64,000 nt of DNA from JAMQKA01 sp043951865 (GTDB lineage Bacteria > Bacteroidota > Rhodothermia > Balneolales > Balneolaceae). The notes under the pieces are model-generated. The model saw only the letters and a program-made list of their open reading frames with translations. It did no database searches and was not told the origin of the DNA. Location: positions 186,001 through 250,000 of the forward strand of contig NZ_JBINJF010000001.1 of assembly GCF_043951865.1 (NCBI RefSeq). The letters run 5' to 3'. Position 1 is the stretch's first letter. Each line of letters opens with the position of its first letter. A program made the position numbers and the translations under genes. Shown here in pieces: positions 36,149 through 44,153 of this stretch.

Positions 36149-38476
36149 ATGTCAAATATCAGATATTGGATTCCCCTTTTTCTGGGTCTGTTGCTATTTA
36201 CCTCCTGTTCAAGCACTGCCAGCCTTCAGCAGCCGGATTCCTCCCGTGATGCAGCAGGGGAGCTTCCCGACCTCTCGACCCATTATCTTTTCGGCGACAC
36301 CCCCAATGATGCCGGCATGTGGCTACTGCCCCAAATTGAGGGTGCTGTTCATGCCGAAATGGCTTCCAAGGGTCTGCGCCTATCCTCCGATGAAATCTAC
36401 AGCCCCAACACTCCTTCACTAAACCAGGCCATTGTTCGCCTGAATATCGGTGAAGGCGGCGGAGGGACGGCCTCTTTCGTCTCGGAACGGGGACTGCTGT
36501 TGACCAATCATCACGTAGCCTACGATGCCATCACCTCGGCAAGTACGGCCCGGCAGAACTACCTTGAGCAGGGATTTTACGCTGAGAACGGAGCAGAGGA
36601 AATTCCGGCTGAGGGGTATTCCCTTTATATCCCGGTTGAACAGACCGAAGTAACGGAACGGATCAGCGCTAAGATCCCGGATACCCTCAACAATTATGAA
36701 CGCAGCGAGCTGGAACAGCAGGTCCGGCAGCAGCTAATTCAGCAGCGAAAAGAGGGCAACCAGGACCTGGTGGTAGAGATCGACGATTACTGGGCCGGCA
36801 ATCGCCAGTTTATGGCTGTTTACAAAGTGATCCGGGACATCCGGCTGGTGTACGCCCCGCCCTCGTCCATCGGTAAATATGGCGGGGATGTAGACAACTG
36901 GGAGTGGCCGCGCCACACCGGTGATTATGCTTTCCTTCGCGCTTACGTGGGCCCCGACGGCAGCGGTAGAACCTATGATGAACAAAACATCCCATTTACG
37001 CCCTCACGACACCTGGCTATTGACGCAGACGGAGCGAAACCAACCGAATTTACCATGACCCTGGGGTTTCCCGGTTCCACCTACCGCTACCAGAGCAGCT
37101 ATGCATTCAGCTTTTACCAGAATGTGCGCAATCCCGTAATGATCAAGGCGTTCCAGGCGATCCACGACGCGATGGAGTATGCGGCGGAGCAGGATGAGGA
37201 TGTGAGAGTTGAGCAGGCCTCTGACCGCGCCTCGGTAGCAAACACGCTAAAGTACCTCAAAGGTGTTCAGGATGGATTTGACAAGTACGGAATCGTGCAG
37301 AGAAAAAAAGAACAGGAACAGCAGTTCCGGCAGTGGGTGGAAAGTGATTCGGCCCGCGATCTGCGCTACGGGCGTGTACTCAGCCAGCTGGAGCAGGCAT
37401 TTGATATCGCTTCGCAAACCGGGGATCTGCTGTATGGCACCTATTATGCACTAAACAACAACACGCTTTTGCAGGCCGCCGGTTTGTATGACGACTATTT
37501 TACCTACGTTGAGCATCCCGACAGTCTCTCCTTTAGTGCCGGCCGAAAAGACACCCTTTTGATGCAGCACCGCCAGATGCTGGAATCGGTCAACCCCGAG
37601 GCCCAAACCATGATGCTGCAGCAGATGCTCCATATTATGGCATCGTTGCCCGCCGGCAAAAAACCACTCTTTTTCGTTGATCTTTTCGCAGATAAAAAGG
37701 GGGATGCGCTGGCAAAAGCGATCAATCATTATGTAGAAGACCGGCTGAAAAAATCGATGATTTACAGCCCCGCCCAGGCGGAACAACTCCTTGCTTCTCC
37801 TGTCGAAAAGTCATCCCCCCGGCCGGTCGACCCGCTGGTAGAGCTGTATCGTGCCATGTATGAGGCTTTTGAATTTAGCCGTAACAACTACTCCCAGCAT
37901 TTTGCCTACCTTAATCCTGCCCGCGAACGGTACGTGGAGGGCATGCAACGATTCCGGCAGGACTCCACAGAATATCCCGATGCCAACTTCACGCTCCGGC
38001 TCAGCGGGGGACGCGTACTCGGGTACAGCACCACCGACGGCCTTTATAATTCGCCCTACACCACATTTGAAGGGATGATCGCCAAAGACACCGGTAAGGA
38101 GCCGTTTGATACGCCGCAGGAGCTCGAGGACTACTACAAAAACAGGTATACAGAGGATCCCGCCTCCGTTCCCTATACAACGGAATCCGGTCACCTTGTT
38201 GTCAACCTGCTGACTACGAATGACATAACGGGAGGGAATTCCGGGAGTCCACTGCTGGACGGTGACGGAGAGATTGTGGGTATCGCCTTCGACAGCAACT
38301 ACGAGGGGGTAATTGGCGACTACTATTATGACCCCGACCTTAACCGTACCATCAACGTAGATATCCGCTACATGCTGTTTTTGATGGAGGAGTACAGCAG
38401 GGCCGACCGGCTGCTGGAAGAACTGGATATCATCCGGGATAACCCGGCGAATGCACTGCCGGAAGCCGCGGAATAA
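36149..38476 (+). CDS. S46-family dipeptidyl peptidase, lipoprotein
   Basis: S46 enzymes (DPP7, DPP11) release dipeptides from oligopeptides in the periplasm or at the cell surface of asaccharolytic bacteria. The ATG at 36149 gives MSNIRYWIPLFLGLLLFTSC, a lipoprotein signal. The catalytic His lies in LLLTNHHVAYD (121/122) and the catalytic Ser is 698 in TGGNSGSPLLD. Eighteen residues after it, where P. gingivalis-type DPP7 has Gly and DPP11 has Arg, this protein has Ser716 (IAFDSNYEG). The total of 775 residues is normal. Start choice: an upstream in-frame TTG is less likely. Confidence 0.85.
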   Translation: MSNIRYWIPLFLGLLLFTSCSSTASLQQPDSSRDAAGELPDLSTHYLFGDTPNDAGMWLLPQIEGAVHAEMASKGLRLSSDEIYSPNTPSLNQAIVRLNIGEGGGGTASFVSERGLLLTNHHVAYDAITSASTARQNYLEQGFYAENGAEEIPAEGYSLYIPVEQTEVTERISAKIPDTLNNYERSELEQQVRQQLIQQRKEGNQDLVVEIDDYWAGNRQFMAVYKVIRDIRLVYAPPSSIGKYGGDVDNWEWPRHTGDYAFLRAYVGPDGSGRTYDEQNIPFTPSRHLAIDADGAKPTEFTMTLGFPGSTYRYQSSYAFSFYQNVRNPVMIKAFQAIHDAMEYAAEQDEDVRVEQASDRASVANTLKYLKGVQDGFDKYGIVQRKKEQEQQFRQWVESDSARDLRYGRVLSQLEQAFDIASQTGDLLYGTYYALNNNTLLQAAGLYDDYFTYVEHPDSLSFSAGRKDTLLMQHRQMLESVNPEAQTMMLQQMLHIMASLPAGKKPLFFVDLFADKKGDALAKAINHYVEDRLKKSMIYSPAQAEQLLASPVEKSSPRPVDPLVELYRAMYEAFEFSRNNYSQHFAYLNPARERYVEGMQRFRQDSTEYPDANFTLRLSGGRVLGYSTTDGLYNSPYTTFEGMIAKDTGKEPFDTPQELEDYYKNRYTEDPASVPYTTESGHLVVNLLTTNDITGGNSGSPLLDGDGEIVGIAFDSNYEGVIGDYYYDPDLNRTINVDIRYMLFLMEEYSRADRLLEELDIIRDNPANALPEAAE

Positions 38477-38568
38477 CAAACTTCCGTGCAGCCAATTGAA
38501 TTGCAGGAAAGCGTTGCAAAACCAGGGGTTTTGTCCAAGACCAACCCATGAGCCCATTCGGGGCTGAA

Positions 38569-38624
38569 GCTTATACCTCATAAATGAGGATTTCAAATGT
38601 GCAAAAATGACGGAATTGGGCAGA
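38569..38624 (+). repeat. Short dispersed repeat family 2, copy
   Basis: GCTTATACCTCATAAATGAG then GATTTCAAA, and later AATTGGGCA, match 28581-28632 block for block. The arms CTCAT and ATGAG form a small inverted repeat. It lies 16 bases from copy 2 of the long repeat. Confidence 0.6.
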
Positions 38625-38640
38625 AGTATGGTTTAACAAC

Positions 38641-38805
38641 GCCCTGCCCAAGGCGGAAGGGTTGTTATTCTCTATCTCAGACCTGCACCTCCCGGCCCAT
38701 TTGCGAGAGCCACGCGATTGGGCCACCCTCCTCAAAGAGGGACTCGTTTCTTGCCATTTCAACGCAAACAGGCATTCTGGTTGAGATCCTTATGTCGAAT
38801 TCAGG
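38641..38805 (-). repeat. Dispersed repeat, copy 2 (inverted relative to 16851-17014)
   Basis: Read on the minus strand this copy aligns with copy 1 over its full length, with identical blocks of 15-19 bases. The inner hairpin keeps its shape with changed bases (CCCTC...GAGGG), which points to selection on structure or to spread of structured variants. The two copies lie 21.6 kb apart in opposite orientation. Confidence 0.8.
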
Positions 38806-38865
38806 TTATCCTACCTCTTACGTCCACAACGTTTAAAGCCTGTTGAAGAGGAGAAGTCCCGGTTT

Positions 38866-40068
38866 TTACTTCCTCTTTTTGCTTGCTTTAAACGAATGGT
38901 AGTGCTCTTCAATCTCCTCGACCGAATCACCGCCGAATTTTTCCAGGAAAGCGTTCGCGATTACCGGGGCGATCACATTTTCGATTACGACGACCGCTCG
39001 AGGCAGCGCACATACATCAGAGCGCTCGTAGCGGGTATCCATCTCCTCCTTCGTATTCATATCCACGGTCTTCAGGGGCGTGAGCATGGTGGGAATCGGT
39101 TTCATCACCCCGCGAATGACTATCGGCATGCCGGTGGTGACGCCTCCTTCGAAGCCGCCAAGCCGATTGGTCCGGCGCCGGAACGCTCCATTTTCATGGG
39201 TGATTTCGTCGTGGACCTGATGTCCCGGGCGGCGACCGGCCTCAAAGCCAAGCCCGACCTCCACCCCTTTCATCGCCTGGGTACCCATGATGGCCTGGGC
39301 CAGCTGACCTTCCAGCTTGCGATCCCAGTGCACAAAACTGCCCAGCCCGGTGGGCACACCCGTTACCACAACCTCCCAGTGGCCTCCGAGTGAACTTCCC
39401 TCTTTTCTCCAGTGCTTGATCTCTTCGCGCATTTTGCGGGTCAGCTCCTCATCGAGGCAGCGCACGGGAGACTCGTCAGCAGCCCGAAATATCGTTTCGG
39501 CCCCCTTCTCCATCAGGGGATCGGCAACGGCACGCACATCCTGCCACTCATCTTCATACCCCACACTGCCGATACGAATTATATGACCGCCGATTTCGAT
39601 ACCAAAATGCTTGAGCAGTTTCCGTGCAATCGCACTTAATCCCACGCGCATGGCCGTCTCGCGGGCGCTGGACCGCTCAATAGCCGGCCGTATGTCGTCA
39701 TACCGGTATTTCTGAACCCCCACGAGATCGGCATGTCCCGGCCGGGGGACGGTTATCGGGTCTACATCTTCGCCGTCTCCCTCCTTGTTCATTACTTTGG
39801 GCCAGCCGGTGTCATCTTTTTCAAACGCACGGTTGGGCAGCTGCAGGGCGATGGGGGTTCCCATCGTTTTCCCAAACCGGACGCCCGACAGTATTTCTGC
39901 TCTATCTTTTTCAAATGCCATCCGGCCACCGCGGCCATATCCTTTCTGGCGGCGCGCCAAGTGAAGGGCAATTTCATCTTCTGTAATCGGGAGGCCGGCG
40001 GGAATACCTTCTATAATTCCGGTTAGTTGTGGACCGTGCGATTCTCCTGCTGTTATATATCGAATCAT
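38866..40068 (-). CDS. aroC: Chorismate synthase
   Basis: AroC converts EPSP to chorismate, the last step of the shikimate pathway, using reduced FMN. The 400-residue protein has all three family signatures: GESHGPQLTGIIEGIPAG at the start, the RRQKGYGRGGRM basic loop near residue 40, and the glycine-rich RTNRLGGFEGGVTTGMPIV segment, followed by ALPRAVVVIENVIA. The length and the SSARETAMRV helix fit the long bacterial type. Other aro genes are not in the window. Confidence 0.95.
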   Translation of the reverse strand: MIRYITAGESHGPQLTGIIEGIPAGLPITEDEIALHLARRQKGYGRGGRMAFEKDRAEILSGVRFGKTMGTPIALQLPNRAFEKDDTGWPKVMNKEGDGEDVDPITVPRPGHADLVGVQKYRYDDIRPAIERSSARETAMRVGLSAIARKLLKHFGIEIGGHIIRIGSVGYEDEWQDVRAVADPLMEKGAETIFRAADESPVRCLDEELTRKMREEIKHWRKEGSSLGGHWEVVVTGVPTGLGSFVHWDRKLEGQLAQAIMGTQAMKGVEVGLGFEAGRRPGHQVHDEITHENGAFRRRTNRLGGFEGGVTTGMPIVIRGVMKPIPTMLTPLKTVDMNTKEEMDTRYERSDVCALPRAVVVIENVIAPVIANAFLEKFGGDSVEEIEEHYHSFKASKKRK

Positions 40069-40222
40069 GCTGTAGTAGGGTAAAACGGGTTGTTAGATTG
40101 CAATTTTCTATCCTGTACGCCAGTTCACAAACTTCCTTATTTACTGTAAATCAACCGCACAGGCGGGTTTAATATTCAGAGGATTTAATCTTTCATACCT
40201 GGGTTTTCCTTTATTTTCGCCG

Positions 40223-41320
40223 TCAGGTCTCAATATCAATATGCTCGTGCTTAATATAATCATGGCGGGAGACCCGCTCTTCCAGGGTGCGCGTATCATC
40301 ACAGCCGCTTTCGCGCAGCTGCTCAATTCGGTCGACATCTCCAAGCACAACGAGGGAGTCCCCAACCTCGATGCTATCACTGCTGCCCGGGTTAAACTTG
40401 ATGCGACTTGCATCTCCCTCGGGAATTATGGCGATGATAACGACAAAATATTTTTCCCTGATTCGCGCTTCTGAAAGTGTTTTTCCAGCCAGGTCGGACC
40501 CCTCGAACACTTTTACTTCATCAAAAATATGGTCCTGGGTAGTTCCCCCGAGAATTTTATCCATGAACTGATCCACATGCGGACGCAGTATCACGTTGGC
40601 CATCCGGTCGGCGCCGACCTCATAGGGAGAGATCACCTTGTTGGCCCCTGAACGCAATATTTTTTTTGTGTTGGAGCGCTGGTTGGTACGTACCAGAATA
40701 AAAATATCTTCGTTGAGTTCACGCGCAATCAGCGTTACAAACACATTGTCCTGATCGCGCGAAAGCGTGCAGATAAGCCCTTTGGCCCGTTCAATACCCG
40801 CTTCAATCAGCACATTTTCTTCCTGCGCATTTCCTTCCACGTACAAGAGCCGATCCTCTTTGATTCGATCAATGCTGGTATCCCGATTCTCCACCACCAC
40901 TATCGGGATGTCCGCATCCCGCAACACCTGCCCGATACGGTGCCCGATGCGGCCATATCCACAGATTATGTAATGATTCTCCATTTTTTCCAGCTGCTTC
41001 TTCATAGCACGTTTTCTAAAAATTTCACTTTCAAATATAAGCTGTGTTGTCTGAGAGGCAATATACGATATTACCCCGATTCCCATCACAAACAGGGCCA
41101 TCGTGTGGACCCGCCCCGCGTTGGAAAGGTTCTGCAGTTCGGAAAACCCGATGGTCGTTATCGTGATGAAAGTCATGTAGAAGCCATCAAAAAAATCCAT
41201 ACCTTCTATGAGGTGATATCCCGCCGACCCCACCAAAAAGATGATGCATAGAATACCGGTGGCCCCCAGTATCCTGAAGGCGACAATATTATTTATAATA
41301 TCATTATAGATATTTCTCAC
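40223..41320 (-). CDS. Potassium channel protein with TrkA-N and TrkA-C domains
   Basis: A two-helix ion channel with a cytoplasmic RCK regulator. From the GTG at 41320 the chain starts with NIYNDIINN and a first helix (FRILGATGILCIIFLVGSAG). A pore loop follows with TITTIGFS in place of the classic TVGYG filter, then a second helix (MALFVMGIGVISYIASQT). RCK-N has CGYGRIGHRIGQVLRDADIP (NAD-binding) and RCK-C lies in the last ~100 residues. The frame is open to another GTG at 41440 that would leave no room for the mlaE promoter, so the inner GTG is preferred. Both starts lack a Shine-Dalgarno sequence. Selectivity for K+ is inferred. Confidence 0.8.
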   Translation of the reverse strand: MRNIYNDIINNIVAFRILGATGILCIIFLVGSAGYHLIEGMDFFDGFYMTFITITTIGFSELQNLSNAGRVHTMALFVMGIGVISYIASQTTQLIFESEIFRKRAMKKQLEKMENHYIICGYGRIGHRIGQVLRDADIPIVVVENRDTSIDRIKEDRLLYVEGNAQEENVLIEAGIERAKGLICTLSRDQDNVFVTLIARELNEDIFILVRTNQRSNTKKILRSGANKVISPYEVGADRMANVILRPHVDQFMDKILGGTTQDHIFDEVKVFEGSDLAGKTLSEARIREKYFVVIIAIIPEGDASRIKFNPGSSDSIEVGDSLVVLGDVDRIEQLRESGCDDTRTLEERVSRHDYIKHEHIDIET

Positions 41321-41444
41321 GGTGTTTAAACGAACTGGTCGGAAATTAAGTTGACAATATAGCCGAAAAATAAAGCGTATGAAATGAAAACCACTTGTAA
41401 ATTTAATAGTTTCCACCCCTGAAAATATAAACCGAAACACCCGA

Positions 41445-42182
41445 ATGGAAGCTCTACAGAAACTGGGACAATACGGACTGCTGCTTTATCGCGCACTTCG
41501 ATCTTCCTATGAGTATAATAATTACAAAAACAACCTGGTCAATGAACTCGTTAAGATAGGCTATGAGTCGTTACCCATAGTATTGTTGACGGGGGCATTT
41601 ACCGGGGCCGTTATGACGCTTCAGACGGCCTACCAGCTCGAAATCGCCTATGTTCCGCAGTCGGTCATCGGCGCTATTGTTTCGGAATCGATTTTGATTG
41701 AGCTTGCAGCCGTGATTACCAGCCTGGTACTGGCAGGCAAGGTGGGCGCACGCATTGCCACCGAGCTGGGAACGATGCGGGTAAGCGAACAGATCGACGC
41801 GCTGGAATCGATGGGATTCAACTCCGTTTCGTTCCTGGTGGTACCACGCGTTCTGGCGGGCCTCATCATGTTTCCGATACTTTATATCGTGGCCTCGGCA
41901 TCGGGTATTACCGGCGGACTCGTCGCCGCTGTAGTTTCCGGCGCTGTGCCGGCGGCCGAATATATGCAGGGGGCCCGAGAGTTTTTCTACCCCTGGGATG
42001 TCTCCTTTGGCCTGCTCAAAGCGTTTGTATTTGGCTACGTAATCACGTCAATATCATGCTACAAGGGATATTTTGCAACCGGTGGAGCCGAAGGGGTGGG
42101 AAACAGTACGACCCAGGCCACCGTATTAAGTTGTATATATGTTTTGCTGGCAGATTTCTTATTAGCCGCCATAATGTTGTAA
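41445..42182 (+). CDS. mlaE: MlaE-family ABC transporter permease
   Basis: The inner-membrane permease of a phospholipid transport system between the inner and outer membranes. The 245-residue chain has five or six hydrophobic helices, the IVLLTGAFTGAVMTLQ segment, and the family signature LAGKVGARIATELGTMRVSEQ, which contains the coupling-helix glutamates. Its stop lies 13 bases before the start chosen for the ATPase gene, and the three genes mlaE-mlaF-mlaD form one unit. MlaB and the periplasmic MlaC and MlaA are not seen here, as is usual outside proteobacteria. Confidence 0.9.
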   Translation: MEALQKLGQYGLLLYRALRSSYEYNNYKNNLVNELVKIGYESLPIVLLTGAFTGAVMTLQTAYQLEIAYVPQSVIGAIVSESILIELAAVITSLVLAGKVGARIATELGTMRVSEQIDALESMGFNSVSFLVVPRVLAGLIMFPILYIVASASGITGGLVAAVVSGAVPAAEYMQGAREFFYPWDVSFGLLKAFVFGYVITSISCYKGYFATGGAEGVGNSTTQATVLSCIYVLLADFLLAAIML

Positions 42183-42195
42183 ATTGCAGGATTAT

Positions 42196-42966
42196 ATGAT
42201 CGAGATAAAAAATCTAACCAAAAGCTTCGGCGACCTCCTGGTCTGGCAGGACGTCTCCTTCGATATTGAAGACGGGGAAACCCTGGCCATTATCGGTCGG
42301 TCGGGCTGCGGCAAGTCGGTGCTGGTGAAACATCTGAACGCGCTGATGTATCCCGACTCCGGCAAGGTGTTTATCGACGGCGAAAATGTTTTCGAGCTGG
42401 AGTACGTAGAGCTTCGCAAAATGCGCCAGCGATTTGGTGTTCTGTTCCAGGGATCGGCCCTGTTCGATTCGATCAATACATTTGAAAACGTGGCCTTCCC
42501 GATGCGGTATTTTACCGATTTTTCGGAGGAGAAGATCACCGAGAAGGTCCATGAGGCTCTCGAAATGGTAAATCTGCTGGAAGCGGCCGACAAAGACACC
42601 AGTGAGCTTTCGGGCGGAATGCGCCGCCGCGTGGCCCTGGCCCGCGCTACCGTGCTCCAGCCTGACTTTTTGATTTACGACGAGCCGACCTCGGGACTGG
42701 ATCCCCAAACCTCCGATGAGATAAACGCGCTAATCACCTCAATGGCGAGCAATCTTAACATCACCTCTATTGTGGTAACGCACGACATCCACAGCGTACT
42801 GGATATTTCTGACAAGGTCGCTTTCCTGCACGAACAAAAACTGTGGTGGCACGGGCGTACCGACAGCATGAGCAGCAGCGGCAACAAAGAGCTACTCGAC
42901 TTTATAAAGGCAAGTGAATATCAAATAAAAACAGACAAGGAGAATTTCATTGGCAAAAATCAGTAA
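42196..42966 (+). CDS. mlaF: MlaF-family ABC transporter ATPase
   Basis: The ATPase subunit that powers the MlaE permease. Walker A is GRSGCGKSVLVKH (residues 34-46), the Q loop is VLFQGSALFDS, the signature is LSGGMRRRVALARA, Walker B is FLIYDEPTSGLDP, and the H loop is VVTHDIHS. The ATG at 42196 is used; an in-frame TTG four codons earlier also exists. The coding sequence overlaps the start of mlaD by 17 bases, so the two are translationally coupled. Confidence 0.9.
   Translation: MIEIKNLTKSFGDLLVWQDVSFDIEDGETLAIIGRSGCGKSVLVKHLNALMYPDSGKVFIDGENVFELEYVELRKMRQRFGVLFQGSALFDSINTFENVAFPMRYFTDFSEEKITEKVHEALEMVNLLEAADKDTSELSGGMRRRVALARATVLQPDFLIYDEPTSGLDPQTSDEINALITSMASNLNITSIVVTHDIHSVLDISDKVAFLHEQKLWWHGRTDSMSSSGNKELLDFIKASEYQIKTDKENFIGKNQ
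42938..42943 (+). promoter_or_regulatory. Ribosome binding site that fixes the mlaD TTG start
   Basis: AAGGAG lies six bases before the TTG at 42950, inside the mlaF coding sequence. No ATG of this frame exists nearby, so this site decides the start of mlaD. Confidence 0.75.
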
Positions 42967-43882
42967 CGAACTGAAAGTTGCAATCACCATCATCGCGTCG
43001 CTGGTTGTGGCGTTTCTCGGGTTCAGAGTCATGCAAGACATGCCGGTTTTCCGGCAATCCCATAAAATAAACGCCTATTTCGACCGTGTGGACGGCCTCA
43101 GTGCGGGAAATTATGTGTATATCAACGGTGTAAAGGTCGGTTCTGTCAAACAGATCGAGCTGGCGGGGGGAGACAGTGTGCTTGTGGGGATGACATTCGA
43201 TCTCGGTGTTGACATCCCCAGGGGATCTGTAGCCGTACTCGAGTCATCGGGACTTCTCAATGAAAAGGCAATTATCATCCAAAAAGGCACATCCGACGAG
43301 CTGGTCCCCTACGACGGGTACATCAAGGGGCGGTACGAGGGCGGCATGATGGAAACCCTCCAAAACGAGGGTGAAAAGCTGAGCAGCAATGTCTCCTCCT
43401 CATTCAACAAGCTTAATACACTGCTGGAACAACTCAACCGCACGCTGACCGAAGAAAACAGGGGCAGGATTGAACAAACGCTTTCCAACCTTGAGTCTAC
43501 TTCAAACAACGTTTCCGAACTTGTCAACAGCAAGCGCGATGAGCTGGAGTCCAGCATCGATCACGCCAACTCCATATTGGCCAACATTGACACGCTGACC
43601 ACCGACAACCGGGAGCAGATCGACTCCGCACTGGTTCAAATGAACAGCTCCCTGCAGGAGGTTGAACGCCTGAGCAAAGAGCTGACGGAAACCTCGAACC
43701 GGCTGAATACCATTATGGGTAAAATTGAGAATGGAGACGGCACGCTGGGCAAACTGGTCAACGATCCCTCCCTTTACAACCGTTACGACAGCCTGGCTGC
43801 GGAAATGAAAACTCTGATCGAAGGTATCAACAAGGATCCTCAGAAATATCTCAAACACATGCGGCTTATAGAGGTTTTTTAG
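42950..43882 (+). CDS. mlaD: MlaD/MCE-family lipid transport protein
   Basis: A 310-residue anchored protein. A single N-terminal helix (VAITIIASLVVAFLGFRVM) is followed by the MCE domain (residues ~40-115: INAYFDRVDGLSAGNYVYI, GVKVGSVKQIELAG). A long helical tail (~130-290) with many hydrophobic heptads follows, and the end is NDPSLYNRYDSLA. MCE proteins form hexameric rings whose tails build a channel for lipids. The start is TTG with AAGGAG six bases ahead. The gene ends the mlaEFD unit. Confidence 0.85.
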   Translation: MAKISNELKVAITIIASLVVAFLGFRVMQDMPVFRQSHKINAYFDRVDGLSAGNYVYINGVKVGSVKQIELAGGDSVLVGMTFDLGVDIPRGSVAVLESSGLLNEKAIIIQKGTSDELVPYDGYIKGRYEGGMMETLQNEGEKLSSNVSSSFNKLNTLLEQLNRTLTEENRGRIEQTLSNLESTSNNVSELVNSKRDELESSIDHANSILANIDTLTTDNREQIDSALVQMNSSLQEVERLSKELTETSNRLNTIMGKIENGDGTLGKLVNDPSLYNRYDSLAAEMKTLIEGINKDPQKYLKHMRLIEVF

Positions 43883-44153
43883 GGATGTGAAGTGACGAAA
43901 CCGGTTTAAATAACCCTTGCAGAGGACTCGACAAAACATTCGAATCATGTAACCTAATGGTTAGACATCAGGTTCTGAAAAGACTCTTGCAAACAATACT
44001 TTGGGCCTTGACCCGTAATAGAATTAACTTCGAACCCTTAATTGCTCTTAGTTCAGGCTTCTTGTATATTTACAAGCTTTATACAGGCTGTTACGAGGCC
44101 ATTTGTAACGATTTTTCAAACTGAAATTTGTAGTAGATACGAGGTTTTTTGTT

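Larger units (their letters stand above)
38477..38865. other. Intergenic region filled with two repeat elements
   Basis: The 389 bases between the convergent peptidase and aroC genes are mostly repeat sequence: a family 2 copy and, next to it, copy 2 of the long dispersed repeat. Small frames crossing it are artefacts of the repeats. Confidence 0.5.
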
